Source: Absidia repens (taxonomy: Eukaryota; Mucoromycota; Mucoromycetes; Mucorales; Cunninghamellaceae). From it: a stretch of 64,000 nt of DNA. The translations under genes were made by a program, and so were the position numbers. Positions 35,590 to 47,179 of this stretch are shown here, piece after piece. The first letter of the stretch is position 1. Every line of letters starts with the position of its first letter. Location of the stretch: contig MCGE01000012.1 of NCBI GenBank assembly GCA_002105175.1, positions 248,001-312,000 of the forward strand, given 5' to 3'. Below the pieces are notes generated by a model. That model saw only the letters and a list, made by a program, of their open reading frames with translations, made no database searches and had not been told where the DNA came from.

Positions 35590-36350
35590 TTAAAATCCCG
35601 CCCACGTGTGGAGAGGAGTTTATTTACTCCTTTTTTTTTTTCCTTTCAAACTTCTCATTCAACTTATTTTGAGGTTGAGATGGACCTAGAATTGTATCAG
35701 AATTAGTTTAGAAGGGATTTCAGCTCAGGGATTACAAGATGCATAGGGAAACTCTTTCATTTTGGATCTAAGATTTGGGGACCACCCTTAGTTGGCTTTT
35801 GGAGTCGTCATTAGCTTAGTTTGGGGCTGTGTGCCACAGTGTATATCAACGTCTCAATAAAACATGTCTTCTTTTTTACATGCTTCAATCAAAAATATTC
35901 TTCCAAAGTTTTTCTAATGTCGTGCACAATAGATCTTTTGTTTTTTACTACCATCACCCTTACTACACTAATCAATTTGCCAGGTTTGTCTAATGTCGTG
36001 CACAATAGATCCTTTTTTTTTTTTTACTACCATCACCTTATTGATTAGTGTAGACCGTTGTTGTGCTTCAATAACAAATGTCCTTTCCAATATTTATTAC
36101 GCCATGTGCAGTATATTAAATGCATGTTTACCATCGCCCTTTTTAGTTTAGAGCTGGCCATTTTTCTCAACTCCCCCATTAGTTTACCTTCTAGTATCCC
36201 ACATACTACCTCCATTAGTTCTGCCCATAAGATCTCTTTTGACAATGAACCTCTCGTCTTTAGTTTAGTACCTATCATTATTCTTTAATAAAATATGTCT
36301 TTTTCTTAGTTAACCTTTCTATAGCCCATATGACAGTGAGAATTGTTATT
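35590..36350 (+). repeat. Dispersed repeat family 1, copy C
   Basis: Starts with CCCGCCCACGTG (35597-35608) and a T-rich tract. The core at about 35723-35764 has diverged (GCATAGGGAAACTCTTTCAT). CAATAAAACATGTCT follows near 35855 and TTTAATAAAATATGTCT near 36284. Internally it has a duplicated block of about 80 bp (35908-36035). Boundaries are approximate. Confidence 0.7.
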
Positions 36351-36575
36351 ATAGCCTTAATGATCATCTGTTTTCTAGTTTACTTACCTTGTCCAGTTTT
36401 GGTCAGTCCCATCAATGCCCAAACGACTGGTTGGTAATCCTGGATCATTTAATATGAAATGTACGGGCTGTTATTGCTCTATCAACCAATATTAATGAGC
36501 CTAGATCATATCACCAGTGTGATCTTTACTATGAAATATTACAGTCATGGTTTGACTAGACATATTATAATCATT

Positions 36576-36673
36576 AGTTCATTGTCTTTATTACGTATGG
36601 AATAATAATGAAAATATCATAGCCAGTTCATTGTCTTTATTACGTATGGAATAATAATGAAAATATCATAGCC
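36576..36673 (+). repeat. Perfect 49-bp tandem duplication
   Basis: Two identical 49-bp units lie end to end (36576-36624 and 36625-36673), beginning AGTTCATTGTCTTTATTACG and ending AAATATCATAGCC. No gene overlaps them. The lack of differences points to a recent duplication. Confidence 0.9.
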
Positions 36674-37628
36674 ACCCCCATGAAAATTATTGAACATCTG
36701 AGGAGATGCCCATTAAAAGTGCAAAATAACGTAGGTATCAATAATCTACAAGTGAATTTCTCGCCTGCCCCTCCCACACACACAAAGGTCCTAAATCGAG
36801 GTGTCGCCCATGAAAGTGTAAAATAGGATGAGTGTCTAATCCCATTCTATCAAATCCTACACAATAACTCATCTGGCACTCAATAGACTTCTTTTTTTCC
36901 TTTTTTTTTTTCTTTCTGTTCTTTGCAAATGTTGGAATGTCTAAATCCTGTATAATCCTCTATTTTTTGTGTAAATCATTGTACGCAAACGTGGAGTAAC
37001 TCAAATGTCCACGTGGACGGGATTTGAAATGCTTCTGTGGCATCCCTCTGAACAACAGGTCTGATTTTTTTTTTTTTTTTGCGATAACCAAAAGTGTTGG
37101 TGCCGTTATTGAGGGTTCCTACTGTACTATATGCCATTTAACATAATGACGAATTTGAGGGATAAGATAGCAAAATAGTAGTTTACTGAAAAAAAAAGTA
37201 GTAGGTCTAAATTATAAAGATGCTATGCTAAGATTGATAAAAGGCAGTAAACTAAAGCAGGCAGTTCAGAGTATGTATGACCAAGTTTGTTCGGATGCGT
37301 TGGTGTGTTTGTTGTCACAGAGTTTGCTCTACTTGAAAGATCATCGTAATGATAGTCTTGGTTTTCTGCAATGCATGGATTATGGTATGTAGGTGGTAGT
37401 AGAGGCATGTCGCTATAATTGGCAATGACAATAATGCAATACACAGTAATACAAAAAATAGTTCTTGATAGCTTTATTTGTAATAAGATTTTTAATGTGC
37501 AAAATATATGCCAAAAAAAATGTGTTTTTAAGGATAGGGTACTATTTCTATTATTTGAACCAACTATCGCAGCCTACACTAATCCTAATAACCATCAACT
37601 AAGGGGAGGGCATTTATTATACACTATT
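36674..37628. other. Intergenic left of frataxin
   Basis: No gene was seen. It contains a CCACGTGG palindrome with ACGGGATTTGAAATG near 37010-37030, similar to the repeat-family start, so a diverged repeat remnant is possible. Reverse-strand AATAAA signals for the frataxin gene lie at 37473 and 37613. Confidence 0.4.
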
Positions 37629-38434
37629 CTAATGGTGTTCCAATCCTTCCAAAACATCCACTTCACCCAAGATATCACTTAGTTCCTTGTTCAACAATTC
37701 ATCAAGAGTATGATTATCACGGCCGTAAAACCATTTTTGCTGCGTAGCATCATAGTCGTATCGCTTGGGTCCGCTACATCCATGGCAAATATAAATATAT
37801 GAAAGATTAGCAATCCACAGTATATAGTCATCATGTCATTAGAAGTGCCTACCTTTTTGGTGACGATAACCATATCTGTTTATTGGGTGGTTGTTTGTTG
37901 ATCACGTAAGTGCCATGTTCACCAAGATTTAAAGTCATCACACCTTGCTAATATAAGGAAAATATTAATAGAAGATTCTTGTCATATCATTTTACATATA
38001 AGCTTTCGCTGCCTGGAACTTACCGAGTATTCGAGATCGAAACCTTCAAGATCAGTTTCATCACCAATAGCTTCCAGAATATCGACCATTTGATTGAATG
38101 TGTTATCAGAAATACGGTGGTAGTTGTCGTCTGTCAGTTCACTGTTTCCAAAATATAAGATCATGAGTATTATAAGCAAATATCATAATGAAGTTGACAG
38201 CTATGTTGATGGGCGGGTTTCTATGTACCTGATTTGAAAAGCATTCATCGAGAGAGAAGAGGTGTGGAAGAAGGATCCTTGTTGTTGTTGATAAACTTGC
38301 TTCATAGGAAACGACGTTATATGTTTGTTGACAGCGCTGACAGTCGTATATGACATTCTTTGGTATAATGATTTGTACATATTGGCACAAGCAGTCCGAG
38401 CAATACGACTTGAGCAAAGTTTTAAAAATGACAT
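37629..38434 (-). CDS. YFH1: Frataxin (mitochondrial iron-sulfur assembly)
   Basis: Four exons (38434-38229, 38141-38024, 37947-37853, 37773-37629) join to 187 residues. Frataxin stimulates cysteine desulfurase in mitochondrial Fe-S cluster assembly and binds iron. The first 65 or so residues are basic, Ser-rich and low in acidic residues, as expected of a mitochondrial targeting peptide. The fold follows: an acidic helix ([19 protein letters not shown]) that carries the iron/partner-binding surface, then [19 protein letters not shown], the family signature [16 protein letters not shown] (with S-G-P-K split by the last intron), and a C-terminal helix [16 protein letters not shown]. The start codon is 178 nt from the divergent Nudix gene start. 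The call is firm. Confidence 0.95.
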
Positions 38435-38612
38435 GATAATTTAGTCCACTGGAAAATGAAAAAAAAAATAAAAAAAAAATAAAAGCGAAAATAAACAGGC
38501 CAACGGATTTTTCAGACCCTCCCTCCGGAGTTTGTAATTTCAGACGAAAAGGATGAATTTTTTGCGCTCTCTTTCCCCACATTTTTTTTTTTTTCATTTT
38601 GCCTGATCCAAC

Positions 38613-39812
38613 ATGCATATGTCGTCCGTTCAGCGTAGGTTTTTTTCCCCTTTTTTTTTGTAAAAGAAGTAGCTTCATGTCGCTATATATTTAACGTTTT
38701 GTCCTATTTTATAGATTTACACTCCCTTTGCGAAAAGCTCAGCACAGCCCCCATTATCAACAAAACTTCACCAGCCTCTCAACCAAGACGTGCGGCTGTA
38801 GCTGCTATTTTACGTTGGAAATGTAATGATGATCAGTTGCCGAACTTACTGGATCCAAAAACCCCTTCATTTGGCACATCCAAGCAAGATTCTTCTTTGG
38901 CGTTGACTGAGTTTATGAACATAATACAATCCATTCCTGGTGAACTGGAGCTCCTCTTCATTCAGCGTGCCAAACGAGCGGGTGATGTGTGGTCCGGACA
39001 TGTAATATTATACTCTCTTTCTATGACAATATGAAAAGTGCTTGTTTCTTGCCTTGGCTTTTCTTAATTTTTTTTTTTTTTATGTTTGTAGGTTGCTTTT
39101 CCTGGTGGGAAGAACGAAGAAAATGAATCCGATTTGAATACTGCCATGCGTGAAGTCGAGGAAGAAATTGGCTTAGACTTGAGTGGGCCTGAGTTTCTAC
39201 TTTTGGGCAAACTCGATGACAAAACAATTACATCCGTGGAAAACAACTTTATGATGATCATGGTCCCTTTTGGTACGTATAACTTTACTTTTGATGCACC
39301 ACACTTCCTCACCTTTTATATATACATAATTTGTAGTATTTTTACAAGTTACTTCGAATACACCACCACTGACCATCCAACCAGAAGAAGTGGCTGCCGT
39401 CCATTGTAAGTAATTTGAATCAAATATATATGCGGTTGAATATGTGAAGGTCTGTAGCATGAATCAAATAAATATATATCTTCTCCTTGTTGACAATATA
39501 GGGGTTGGTCTGCATTATCTTGTCTCAACACCAATATTGAAATATGATCCGTTTGGCGCAAGTATACCTGATACACAACGTCTTTTGAAATACCCACAAT
39601 CTGGCGTAGTACAAGTACCGTCAGTTATATTACCAACTCCAGAGGTTACAACAGCAGGGAATGAAGTTGATGATGAACCAATTGTTCTATGGGGCCTTAC
39701 ATTACGAATCGTTCAGCAATTGATTGGATTTGCCAGCAATCAAGTACAGCAAGACGCAACGGTTATTACGTACAACACAAACTTCAATGGAAACAGCAAA
39801 TCAAGGCTTTGA
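38613..39812 (+). CDS. Nudix hydrolase, CoA-diphosphatase-like
   Basis: Five exons (38613-38634, 38715-39001, 39092-39272, 39337-39405, 39502-39812) give 289 residues. Nudix enzymes cleave nucleoside diphosphates linked to other groups. The box G-x5-E-x7-R-E-x2-E-E-x-G is complete, near residues 109-131 (R-E-V-E-E-E-I-G). It is preceded by LFIQRAKRAGDVWSG and HVAFPGGK, a pattern close to the CoA-pyrophosphatase group (PCD1/NUDT7/NUDT8). The C-terminal half has no recognised domain. The 7-codon first exon is inferred: the second exon has no in-frame ATG before its acceptor, and this is the nearest ATG that splices in frame. It shares a very short divergent promoter with frataxin. Confidence 0.8.
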
Positions 39813-40129
39813 TCAAATATTGGTTGATATTCTACCCAAACTAGCTATATTACCCCCCCTTTTTTTGTCATCTCTCTCTCTCTCTCTCTTTATTTTTTTA
39901 TTATCATTATTACTATCATATTATTGTTACTACTATATTGATGTTTAATGACTTCGAATAAAATTATATTATATCTACATATTGAAAATCAATAGGGTAT
40001 GTGTTTAAGCAATGTTGAATTAGAGATATGGTGCAGTCAGCAAGAACGTAAAAGAGATAACGTATAGTACAGTACTGTAATGTACGTGACTAGTTGGTGT
40101 GTTTTTGTCTTTATCAATATATATACACC
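39813..40129. other. 3' flank of Nudix gene
   Basis: AATAAAATTATATT signal near 39957 and a CT microsatellite near 39872-39889. No gene was seen. Confidence 0.5.
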
Positions 40130-40560
40130 GATAAATGGAATATACTCCAGGGCGACTCAACCATGCCTAATCGCAGATTTTTCTCAATGTATTTTTCACT
40201 ATCATTTTTCATACGTCCATCATGGCGGTTTCTAAACTATTCAAGATATCCCCTCTCACCCCCCATATTTAAAAACCCAGTGCATTAGGCAGATACTAAC
40301 TGATCGATGTTGCCTATCTAACCTTTTTCTTTGTACACAGACATCAACCTTTTTTTTTTCCTACACTCACATGCACTCTACAGTATGGGCATACCCATGC
40401 GACAAGATAAACCAAGTATATAAGGGACGTAGATAACAAAAATACAAGGCATATATTATTCAGAAGTCAATATAAATCAGTAGAGACTGGCTAATGATAA
40501 TACTATGACATTTATCTAAATACTGGGCAATTATGGGCGAGTGTGGGGTATGTGAGGATA
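40130..40560 (-). repeat. Dispersed repeat family 4, copy 2
   Basis: Matches 9850-10330 over most of its length (CTCCAGGGCGACTC, ACACAGACATCAACC, ACATGCACTCTACAGTATGG and CTAATGATAATACTATGAC). Similarity continues more weakly to about 40750, up to the family-1 copy at 40845, as it does at the first locus. Confidence 0.55.
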
Positions 40561-40844
40561 GAATATCTTATTGTAGAACAAATATGCTGTTAGATAAACT
40601 GATGTGTTTAAATTGGGTAGCTATTCTATGATAAGTAACAAACCCTTCTACGGTGAAGCAGGGGTATTAAGAGAGGAGAGCAACCATGCCGTCGATATTT
40701 AATGTAGTGCTCAATGCTATATAAACCAAACCATAATACTGGCGTTGCCATATGGTCTTGATTGTTGTAAGAAATAGAAATGGGTGTTCCCTTTTCAGTA
40801 TTCACAAAAGAATTGCCTCACAAGACTCGACAACAAATATTTTA

Positions 40845-41520
40845 AATTCCGCCCACGTGGGGGGGGGGGTTCGCCCTTTCTTTCATTTTAATTTTTTTTT
40901 TCTTCTTTTTCGTCACCATTGGGCTGCTTTGAAGTTATAGCGATCTTAGAATAGTTTCAGGACTAGTTTAGAAGGGTTTTCAGCTCAGGGATTACAAGAT
41001 GCATGGGGAAACCCTTTCATTTTGGATCTAGGATCTGAAGACACCATTGATTAGCTTTTTGAAGTCTTCATTAGTTTACTTTAGTCTTAGTTTGTCCATA
41101 ATCTGTATTTACATTTGAATAAAATATATTACTTTCTTTTTGCTTCAATGAACGATGGCGCATTAATCTCTCTCATGTATTGTGCAATAGATTCCATTAT
41201 TACATCCCTCTTTTGATCTATGTTGCCCATTGTAGTGAGTCAATAATAGATATGTATTTAGTTATTCTCACGACTCGTGCAGTATACTAGCTCCCATTTT
41301 GAAACTTTTTCTTTAGATTTATTCAGCCCAATCTTTAAGTCTGATATAAGTCTTCCCCCCCCAGCTGCCTTCGTTAGTCCTTCCGTTGATTCCTTGTTAC
41401 AATGAACACGCGTCGTCACTTCATGTTTAGTTTTAGTATCTGCCAATATACTTCAATAAAATGTGTCTTTTTATTAACCAAAAACATGATCCATCGAATA
41501 GTAAAAAGATGTTATCAGTG
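40845..41520 (+). repeat. Dispersed repeat family 1, copy D
   Basis: Starts with TCCGCCCACGTG (40849-40860), then a G run, C/T-rich DNA and CACCATT. The core at about 40983-41024 is intact (GATTACAAGATGCATGGGG, then AAACCCTTTCATTTTGGATC). Downstream are TTGAATAAAATATATTA near 41116 and TTCAATAAAATGTGTC near 41452. No coding sequence. Confidence 0.75.
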
Positions 41521-42978
41521 TAGCTGTTTGTGAGCGTCTTACCAATCACTTGCTTTCTAGTTCATTCATCTTGACTTTATTATCACCACAGAAAAATCAT
41601 TACAATATCTGGTAAAACAATATGCGAGGTAGAAGTAAAAGGATATTCAATTGTAGTGTTATACAATTGTGCAAGTTGTACTACCTTTGAATAATAGCAA
41701 GAACAAAATCTACCAGAGCAACATTCTTTATTGGACGACGTTAAATCGTGGATAGATGTGGGGAAGTCGGAGGTAAAAGAAATATATACATATCGAGACA
41801 CTTTCCTATGGGGGGGCGAGTCAATGACTGTTGATTTAAGTAGAAAACACAGATTATTTTGTTTCCCTAAATGGACTTGCATGTGTCCAAAATACTCCTG
41901 TGTGGTCTGAAAAAAAAAGAACAAGGTGGGAATGGAAATGAGCTCTGCTTGTTAGAATGAGACAAAAAGGACCTCTGGTGGTGAAACTGAAAGTGCACGC
42001 AAGCGGGGTTATGTTATTGCCATAGAGTGCTAGGGAAATGTTTTCCACATTCATTTAAGAACAGTATTTACTGATGATAAACCTGGTTGACGGGACGCAC
42101 TCAACATCATAGAAATAGGCCCGAAAAATAATTCTGAGTGTCATTTTTTAATAAATTATCATAAGACTAAGGACCCATCATCGATGCGGATAGATTTTCG
42201 ACTTGACAGGGGGCGGTGTATTATCAACATTCGAAAAAATAAAAATAAAATAAAGTCCAAAATATGTTACTGAAATTCAATGCAGGTTGTCTCAAATATT
42301 TCAGAAACCTAGTGAAAGTTGCCGTACACCCGATGCAGTACATTCTGTACAAACTCGCCGCTTACAATTATCGGATAATAGATCAAGTAGGCGGATTTTT
42401 TTTTTTTAAACATCGAACCCTGTGTCATAGTGATTTGTGATAAAAATAAACGGTAGCACTGGTGGCAATGATTTTAAGATTGACATTGATCCTGGGTGCA
42501 TGAAGATTTAAAGATAATGTGTGACAATACATGTTATACCAATAGTCGTTGCCAAGAAATGCCTTCACAACGGATCTCGAGCCTAACTTTTGCTGTTGTT
42601 GTTGGTTTTTAACCCTGAGTTATTGATTTTTACCCGGGAAATCCTTAGAATAGCCCCGGTGGTTTTCTTTCATGGTCTCAAGTACCTTATTTAATTTATT
42701 TCAATGAATACATTTTGTTGCGTACTATATGTATTTAAAATTTTTTCGTGGGTTGTGACTTATAAATTGTACCTGAACCCACTATTTTGATACAGTGACA
42801 ATGAAGCAACATTTGGAAAACAAATGAATGGATTTAACTACCGCTGCTGAGCATGAAAACCTTCTTGGCAAAAAAAAAAAAGAGGGCACACATAAAATTT
42901 ATATTTTCGATTCTCTTGGTCCTTTTTTTTTATTATCATTTTTCTTCAAACAAAATACCCTCTTTATAAGTCAACATC
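41521..42978. other. Intergenic, possible decayed minus-strand frames
   Basis: Two overlapping minus-strand frames (42054-41854 and 41924-41583) have some coding character (for example NNLCFLLKSTVIDSPP), but they sit in different phases and no spliced product could be built. The rest is A/T-rich, ending in the T-rich promoter of the gene at 42979. Confidence 0.35.
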
Positions 42979-44408
42979 ATGGACAGACCTCCTCCTTATT
43001 CTGAAATCGACCAAAATAAAAACGATAGTCAACCTGGCTCCCCTATTGGAGAAAGTAGCTCTCATCCTTCTCAACGATCAGTGCCAAGTGCCCCGTTGTC
43101 GTACAATACTGGAGACGCCAAGATCGTATACAACTCACCTTACATGGTGCCTGGTGTTCCATCACTAATTTCACCTCGTCAATCATTCTCACCACCGCAT
43201 TTACCACCAAGTCCACAACTATTCTCTCCTTCCTCTCTTCAATATCCCGGTGCACCACCTCTTCCTCAGAAGGATGCTACGTCCAGGCCAGAAGTGGGAC
43301 GAACAAGCTATTCCGCTTCTGGTTCTTGTAGGCAAACCTATTCAAGCCCTCGATCTCCTGTGGCTGGCTCTTCCTCCTGCTATGTTTCATCGTCTACATA
43401 TGGTTGTCATTCACCGCGAAAACAGCACAATAGCAACGAACAATGGAAAGAATCAAAACGTCGACCTTCTTCATCCTCATTATCCTCCTCGTCATCATCT
43501 TCATCATCTTCATCCTCCAGCAAATCATCAACAACAAAGCAAGAAGCGTGTGAAGATGGAAAGGAACCAATCAAGTTTGACAATCGAAAAAGCTCGGTGG
43601 ATTGGAAAGAATCGAACAAGAAACTGGATTGGGATCGGCCTCACTGGTATGGCAAGAACTTCTCTTTGAAAACCACGAATGCAAAACTGAACATCCATGG
43701 CACGTTGGATGCAAAATTCCTCCACTTTAACACAACAAATGCAGTGATCCATTGGATAGGGGACTCGATACTATGCAAGGAAGCGGATATTCGGACAACC
43801 AATGCCAAGGTGGAATTGATGGGAGACACACTGGAAGCCAAACAAGCGATCAAAATGAAGTCAACCAATGCTCAGCTGGTCTTTGATAAAACCACCCTGA
43901 TGGCTAAGGATATCTCGGCCGTCACAAGCAATGCTGAAATTCGCATGCGTTATGCTCGGGTCAAACGCTCACTCTACTGCAAGACAAGCAATGCCAGAGT
44001 CATCCTCTATGTCAAATCCATCAAGTCTCGTCCGAAATCGAAATCATCTCCCAAGATCAACGTCGAAGTGGTTACCAGCAATGCTCCTGTTACGATTCAT
44101 ATGGTAAGTTTTTTTGCTTTTTGTTTTTTTTTTTTTTAAACAAAAAAAAAAAGGTGATGATGTCTGGTGATCTGAATCTTATTTCTTTTTTTGGGGATTT
44201 GTTTTTATAGCCTGCCGACTATTCGGGAGAATTCAAATTGACGACCTCTCAATCAAAAGCGGTGATATTGGATGACCCTCAGAACGGTGTAGTTATTAGT
44301 CAGGACAAGAAAGCATCATCAAGGGACGGATATCGGTTTAAAAAAGGGGGTGGATCTCTCAAAGTGACGACTAGCCACGGCGACATCACTATTCTCTTTG
44401 ACCAATGA
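42979..44408 (+). CDS. PPPY-containing protein with tandem 'T-[ST]-N-A' repeats
   Basis: Two exons (42979-44103, 44211-44408) encode 440 residues. The N-terminus is MDRPPPYSEID; the P-P-P-Y motif is the binding site for WW domains of Nedd4/Rsp5 ubiquitin ligases. Residues 20-200 are Pro/Ser/Tyr-rich and disordered, with a run of about 20 Ser. From about 230 to the end there are roughly nine short repeats of about 22 residues, each starting with T/S-[TS]-N-A or T-T-S (for example TTNAKLNIHGTLDAK, TTNAVIHWIGDS, TSNAEIRMRYARVK, TSHGDITILFD). They alternate hydrophobic residues like a right-handed beta-solenoid (DUF4097-like, DUF7330-type of fungi). No enzyme motif or membrane span was seen. A polyadenylation signal is at 44513. 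The function is unknown; Rsp5 adaptor-like behaviour is only suggested by PPPY. Confidence 0.8.
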
Positions 44409-44714
44409 TCTTGACACGGATGTATATATTATAGTTTATTATCAAGGATTAGTCTTTAGCTTATAGTAGTTATTAGTTTTAGTGGTTTACTTACTTTTCA
44501 CACTGTTTATACAATAAAAATATATCATATTAATTATCTACCACGTAACTTGTCACTGGTTTAAATGGCTGATGTTATGGAAATTGTGGTGTGAAAATGG
44601 AAAAAAATAGTATTGTGATTAAAAGTTAGAAATATGCGGTGCCATCAGCACGATGAATGAGGATACTTGCTTCATCTGCGATTCCCTTATCCACCAAAAA
44701 AAATTAGATATATT

Positions 44715-45420
44715 TCACATTCCGCCCACGTGAATGTTTTACTTACTTCGTTCTCTTTCTTTTTTTTTTCTTCTTTAATTTTTCACAATTGTGTTATGAT
44801 GGACTTGGAATAGTGTCAGGACTAGTTTAGAAGGGTTTTCAGAAAAGCGCTTACAAGATGCATGGGGAATCCTTTCATTTTGATTCCAGGATCTGGGGGC
44901 GGGTGTCTTGATTATGGTAGTTTGTCTCTTTTCTACAATAAAACGTATCTTTGCTTCAATAAAACCTGTCTTTGCGTCAATAAAATATGACTTGCTTTAT
45001 TAAAATGTGTGCTTGCTTTGATAAAAAGGGTTCATTAGAAGAGGTTAGTTTTGCAGATCCCTTTTAGATCTCTCTCTTGCCAATCCCCCCCTTTGTTTTT
45101 GGATCGGATGTTAGCGCTTAGAATGGACCGTCGTAATTCAACGATGAAGCTCGGAGTATTGGTGAACCCAAAACAATGATTCCAGGATTTTGCAATTGTG
45201 ATGTGATTGCACTTATTTTATACATCGTCCTTCTTCATGCTTTTGCTCTTACACTAATTTTCTAGACTAGCACCACTTTCGACTACTATTGACCTGTATT
45301 CACAATTCCTTCCTTTTAGTATAGTGTTGACTGTCATTATTCAATAAAAACTTTTTTATTATTATTTTGCAATGAACAATGAGTGACAAAGCTATTCGAT
45401 TGTGTTGGTATATTCTACAG
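44715..45420 (+). repeat. Dispersed repeat family 1, copy E
   Basis: Starts with TCCGCCCACGTG (44721-44732), then C/T-rich DNA. The core at about 44841-44882 is altered (AGAAAAGCGCTTACAAGATG, then CATGGGGAATCCTTTCATTT). Four closely spaced AATAAA-type signals (about 44937-45030) follow, and CAATAAAAACTT lies near 45341. This is the most diverged family-1 copy. Confidence 0.65.
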
Positions 45421-45879
45421 ACTATTCTACTGTAAGCTATAACAAAAAGAAGAGGGATCCGGCGTTTGAAGGTGCGATCTGCGTACACAAAACGATAGAT
45501 CTCAAGTCGCACGGTTGGGATGAGACGAATGAGGAGGGAAATTCAGGTGGGTTGGTGAGATAAAGCGAGTGGTTAAAAAAAAAAAGACGGCACCGGTAAG
45601 GTAAAGAGAAGGTGGCCCTAAGAGAAAAGTGGGTGATGTTTAGAAACAGAGAAGATGGTTGCAAAAAAAAAAAAAAACGTGCGCTTCAGAACTAGATTAC
45701 TTTCTATTGATATCAATCGTCGAGTATCTCCCAGTGAAATAAAAAGCCACCAAAGATCAATAGTCAAAGAAAAAAAGAGGGCAAGAGGATGAATAGATCT
45801 AATCAAAGATGAAGAGAAGTTGGATCAATCGTGGCTGTTAACTTTGAATCAGTTATGTGATTCATAGCTAAGCTGGTTT

Positions 45880-46660
45880 CTGATAGTAACCACCCCGCAT
45901 GCACCGCATTAAAACTAATAAATTACATGGAGACAAAAAGTAAAAAGTAGTAAACAAACGATTTTATTTTAATATAACAGCTATTCTATATAATAAAACG
46001 ATCATTACTATATCTAATCTACTGATATATAGTATTTCTATGAAATGTCATATAAGCCATCTTGAACCAAACCGGCATGTTTTTGCACGTATAGCTATAA
46101 TAACGTCAAGTTATCCACTCTAAATACATAATTACTGAATGACAACCTGTGCCCACTGTCACTTACCATTCCACATCAAAAACATGTTGCCAACGAGCAG
46201 TTTACCTCTAAATAAATCCAGACCGCCAAGCACACCTTACTATTCATTTCAAAACAACTTGGATATGTACTAAATCCTACATCAAAAATAAAAGGGTCTC
46301 CCCATGCCCTTTGCCATGCCCTTTTTCAAAACCCCTTGAATCTAACAAAAAATCCCACTCCATGATCATCAGACTCTTGGAGGACATCAAAGTGGAAAAA
46401 AAGGAGAAAAAATTAGGAAGTGCCCGATCTTTAAAAATCCAATTGAAATCCCGCTTTTTGGCCAGAGCATTTTTTGGCAGTGAGATAAAAATAGGCTGGT
46501 TGGCCAACATTAACAGTATTTCAGACTACCTCTTCATTTTTCAGGGGAAGAAAATCGAAACCGAACAAAGGCAAAGTATATGTACGAGTGGTAATAAAAT
46601 GATCTTTATCCAAAAAACAAGGGTAAAAAAGACACATTTCAGGCGGGCATTTCATCCATT
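45880..46660 (-). repeat. Dispersed repeat family 2, copy 2
   Basis: Matches 56.32-57.10 kb over its whole length in the same orientation, and the 16.4-17.1 kb copy in the opposite orientation. Shared blocks include GCATGCACC near the left end, AATAAAAT on the minus strand near 45963, AAAGGGTCTCCCCATGCCC (core, about 46291-46309), TCCCACTCCATGATCA and AATTGAAATCCCGCTTTTTGG. On the minus strand it encodes MEWDFLLDSRGFEKGH, also present at 16.5 kb. Confidence 0.75.
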
Positions 46661-47179
46661 ACTTTATCAACCATATCTTGCAAACTCCTCTGCAAGCCAC
46701 TGTATATATTTATGTTCAAGCACAAGTTATTATATTTCTGGTCAAGTCAATCCTCTATTTATCAAATATCAAATACACGTTCTCCCGCTTTCTGACATGA
46801 TTTGAATTCGAAATCATAGGTCAAAGAAGAGAAGAAAAAGAGAAGTCTCTTATGATATCGGCCCTTATTTTATATTCATCGTAGCGTAGAAGTGCCAGCT
46901 CAATGCTGCCACCCATATGCCTTGCATTCTATAGGATACTCTGTCTCCCAATAACTTTTGCTTGTTTTTATTTTAAATCTCCGTTAGTAAAAAGAATCAA
47001 ATTGTTTTCCATTTACGTTGGGAGTCTCTCAGGGCATTCCATAGTTGCTTTACTGTAATGGATATTGTTTGCAACACCGAAGTATTTAAAGATAGGGATG
47101 ACATATTCCGCTAATGACCCAAGTCGGCTAGATACACTTTGCGTGGTAATCGTAGAGGAGATTTCCAAGAAGGGCCAGT

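Noticed and set aside
41583..42054. Overlapping minus-strand frames
   Set aside because: They are in different phases and no splice junction joins them convincingly.
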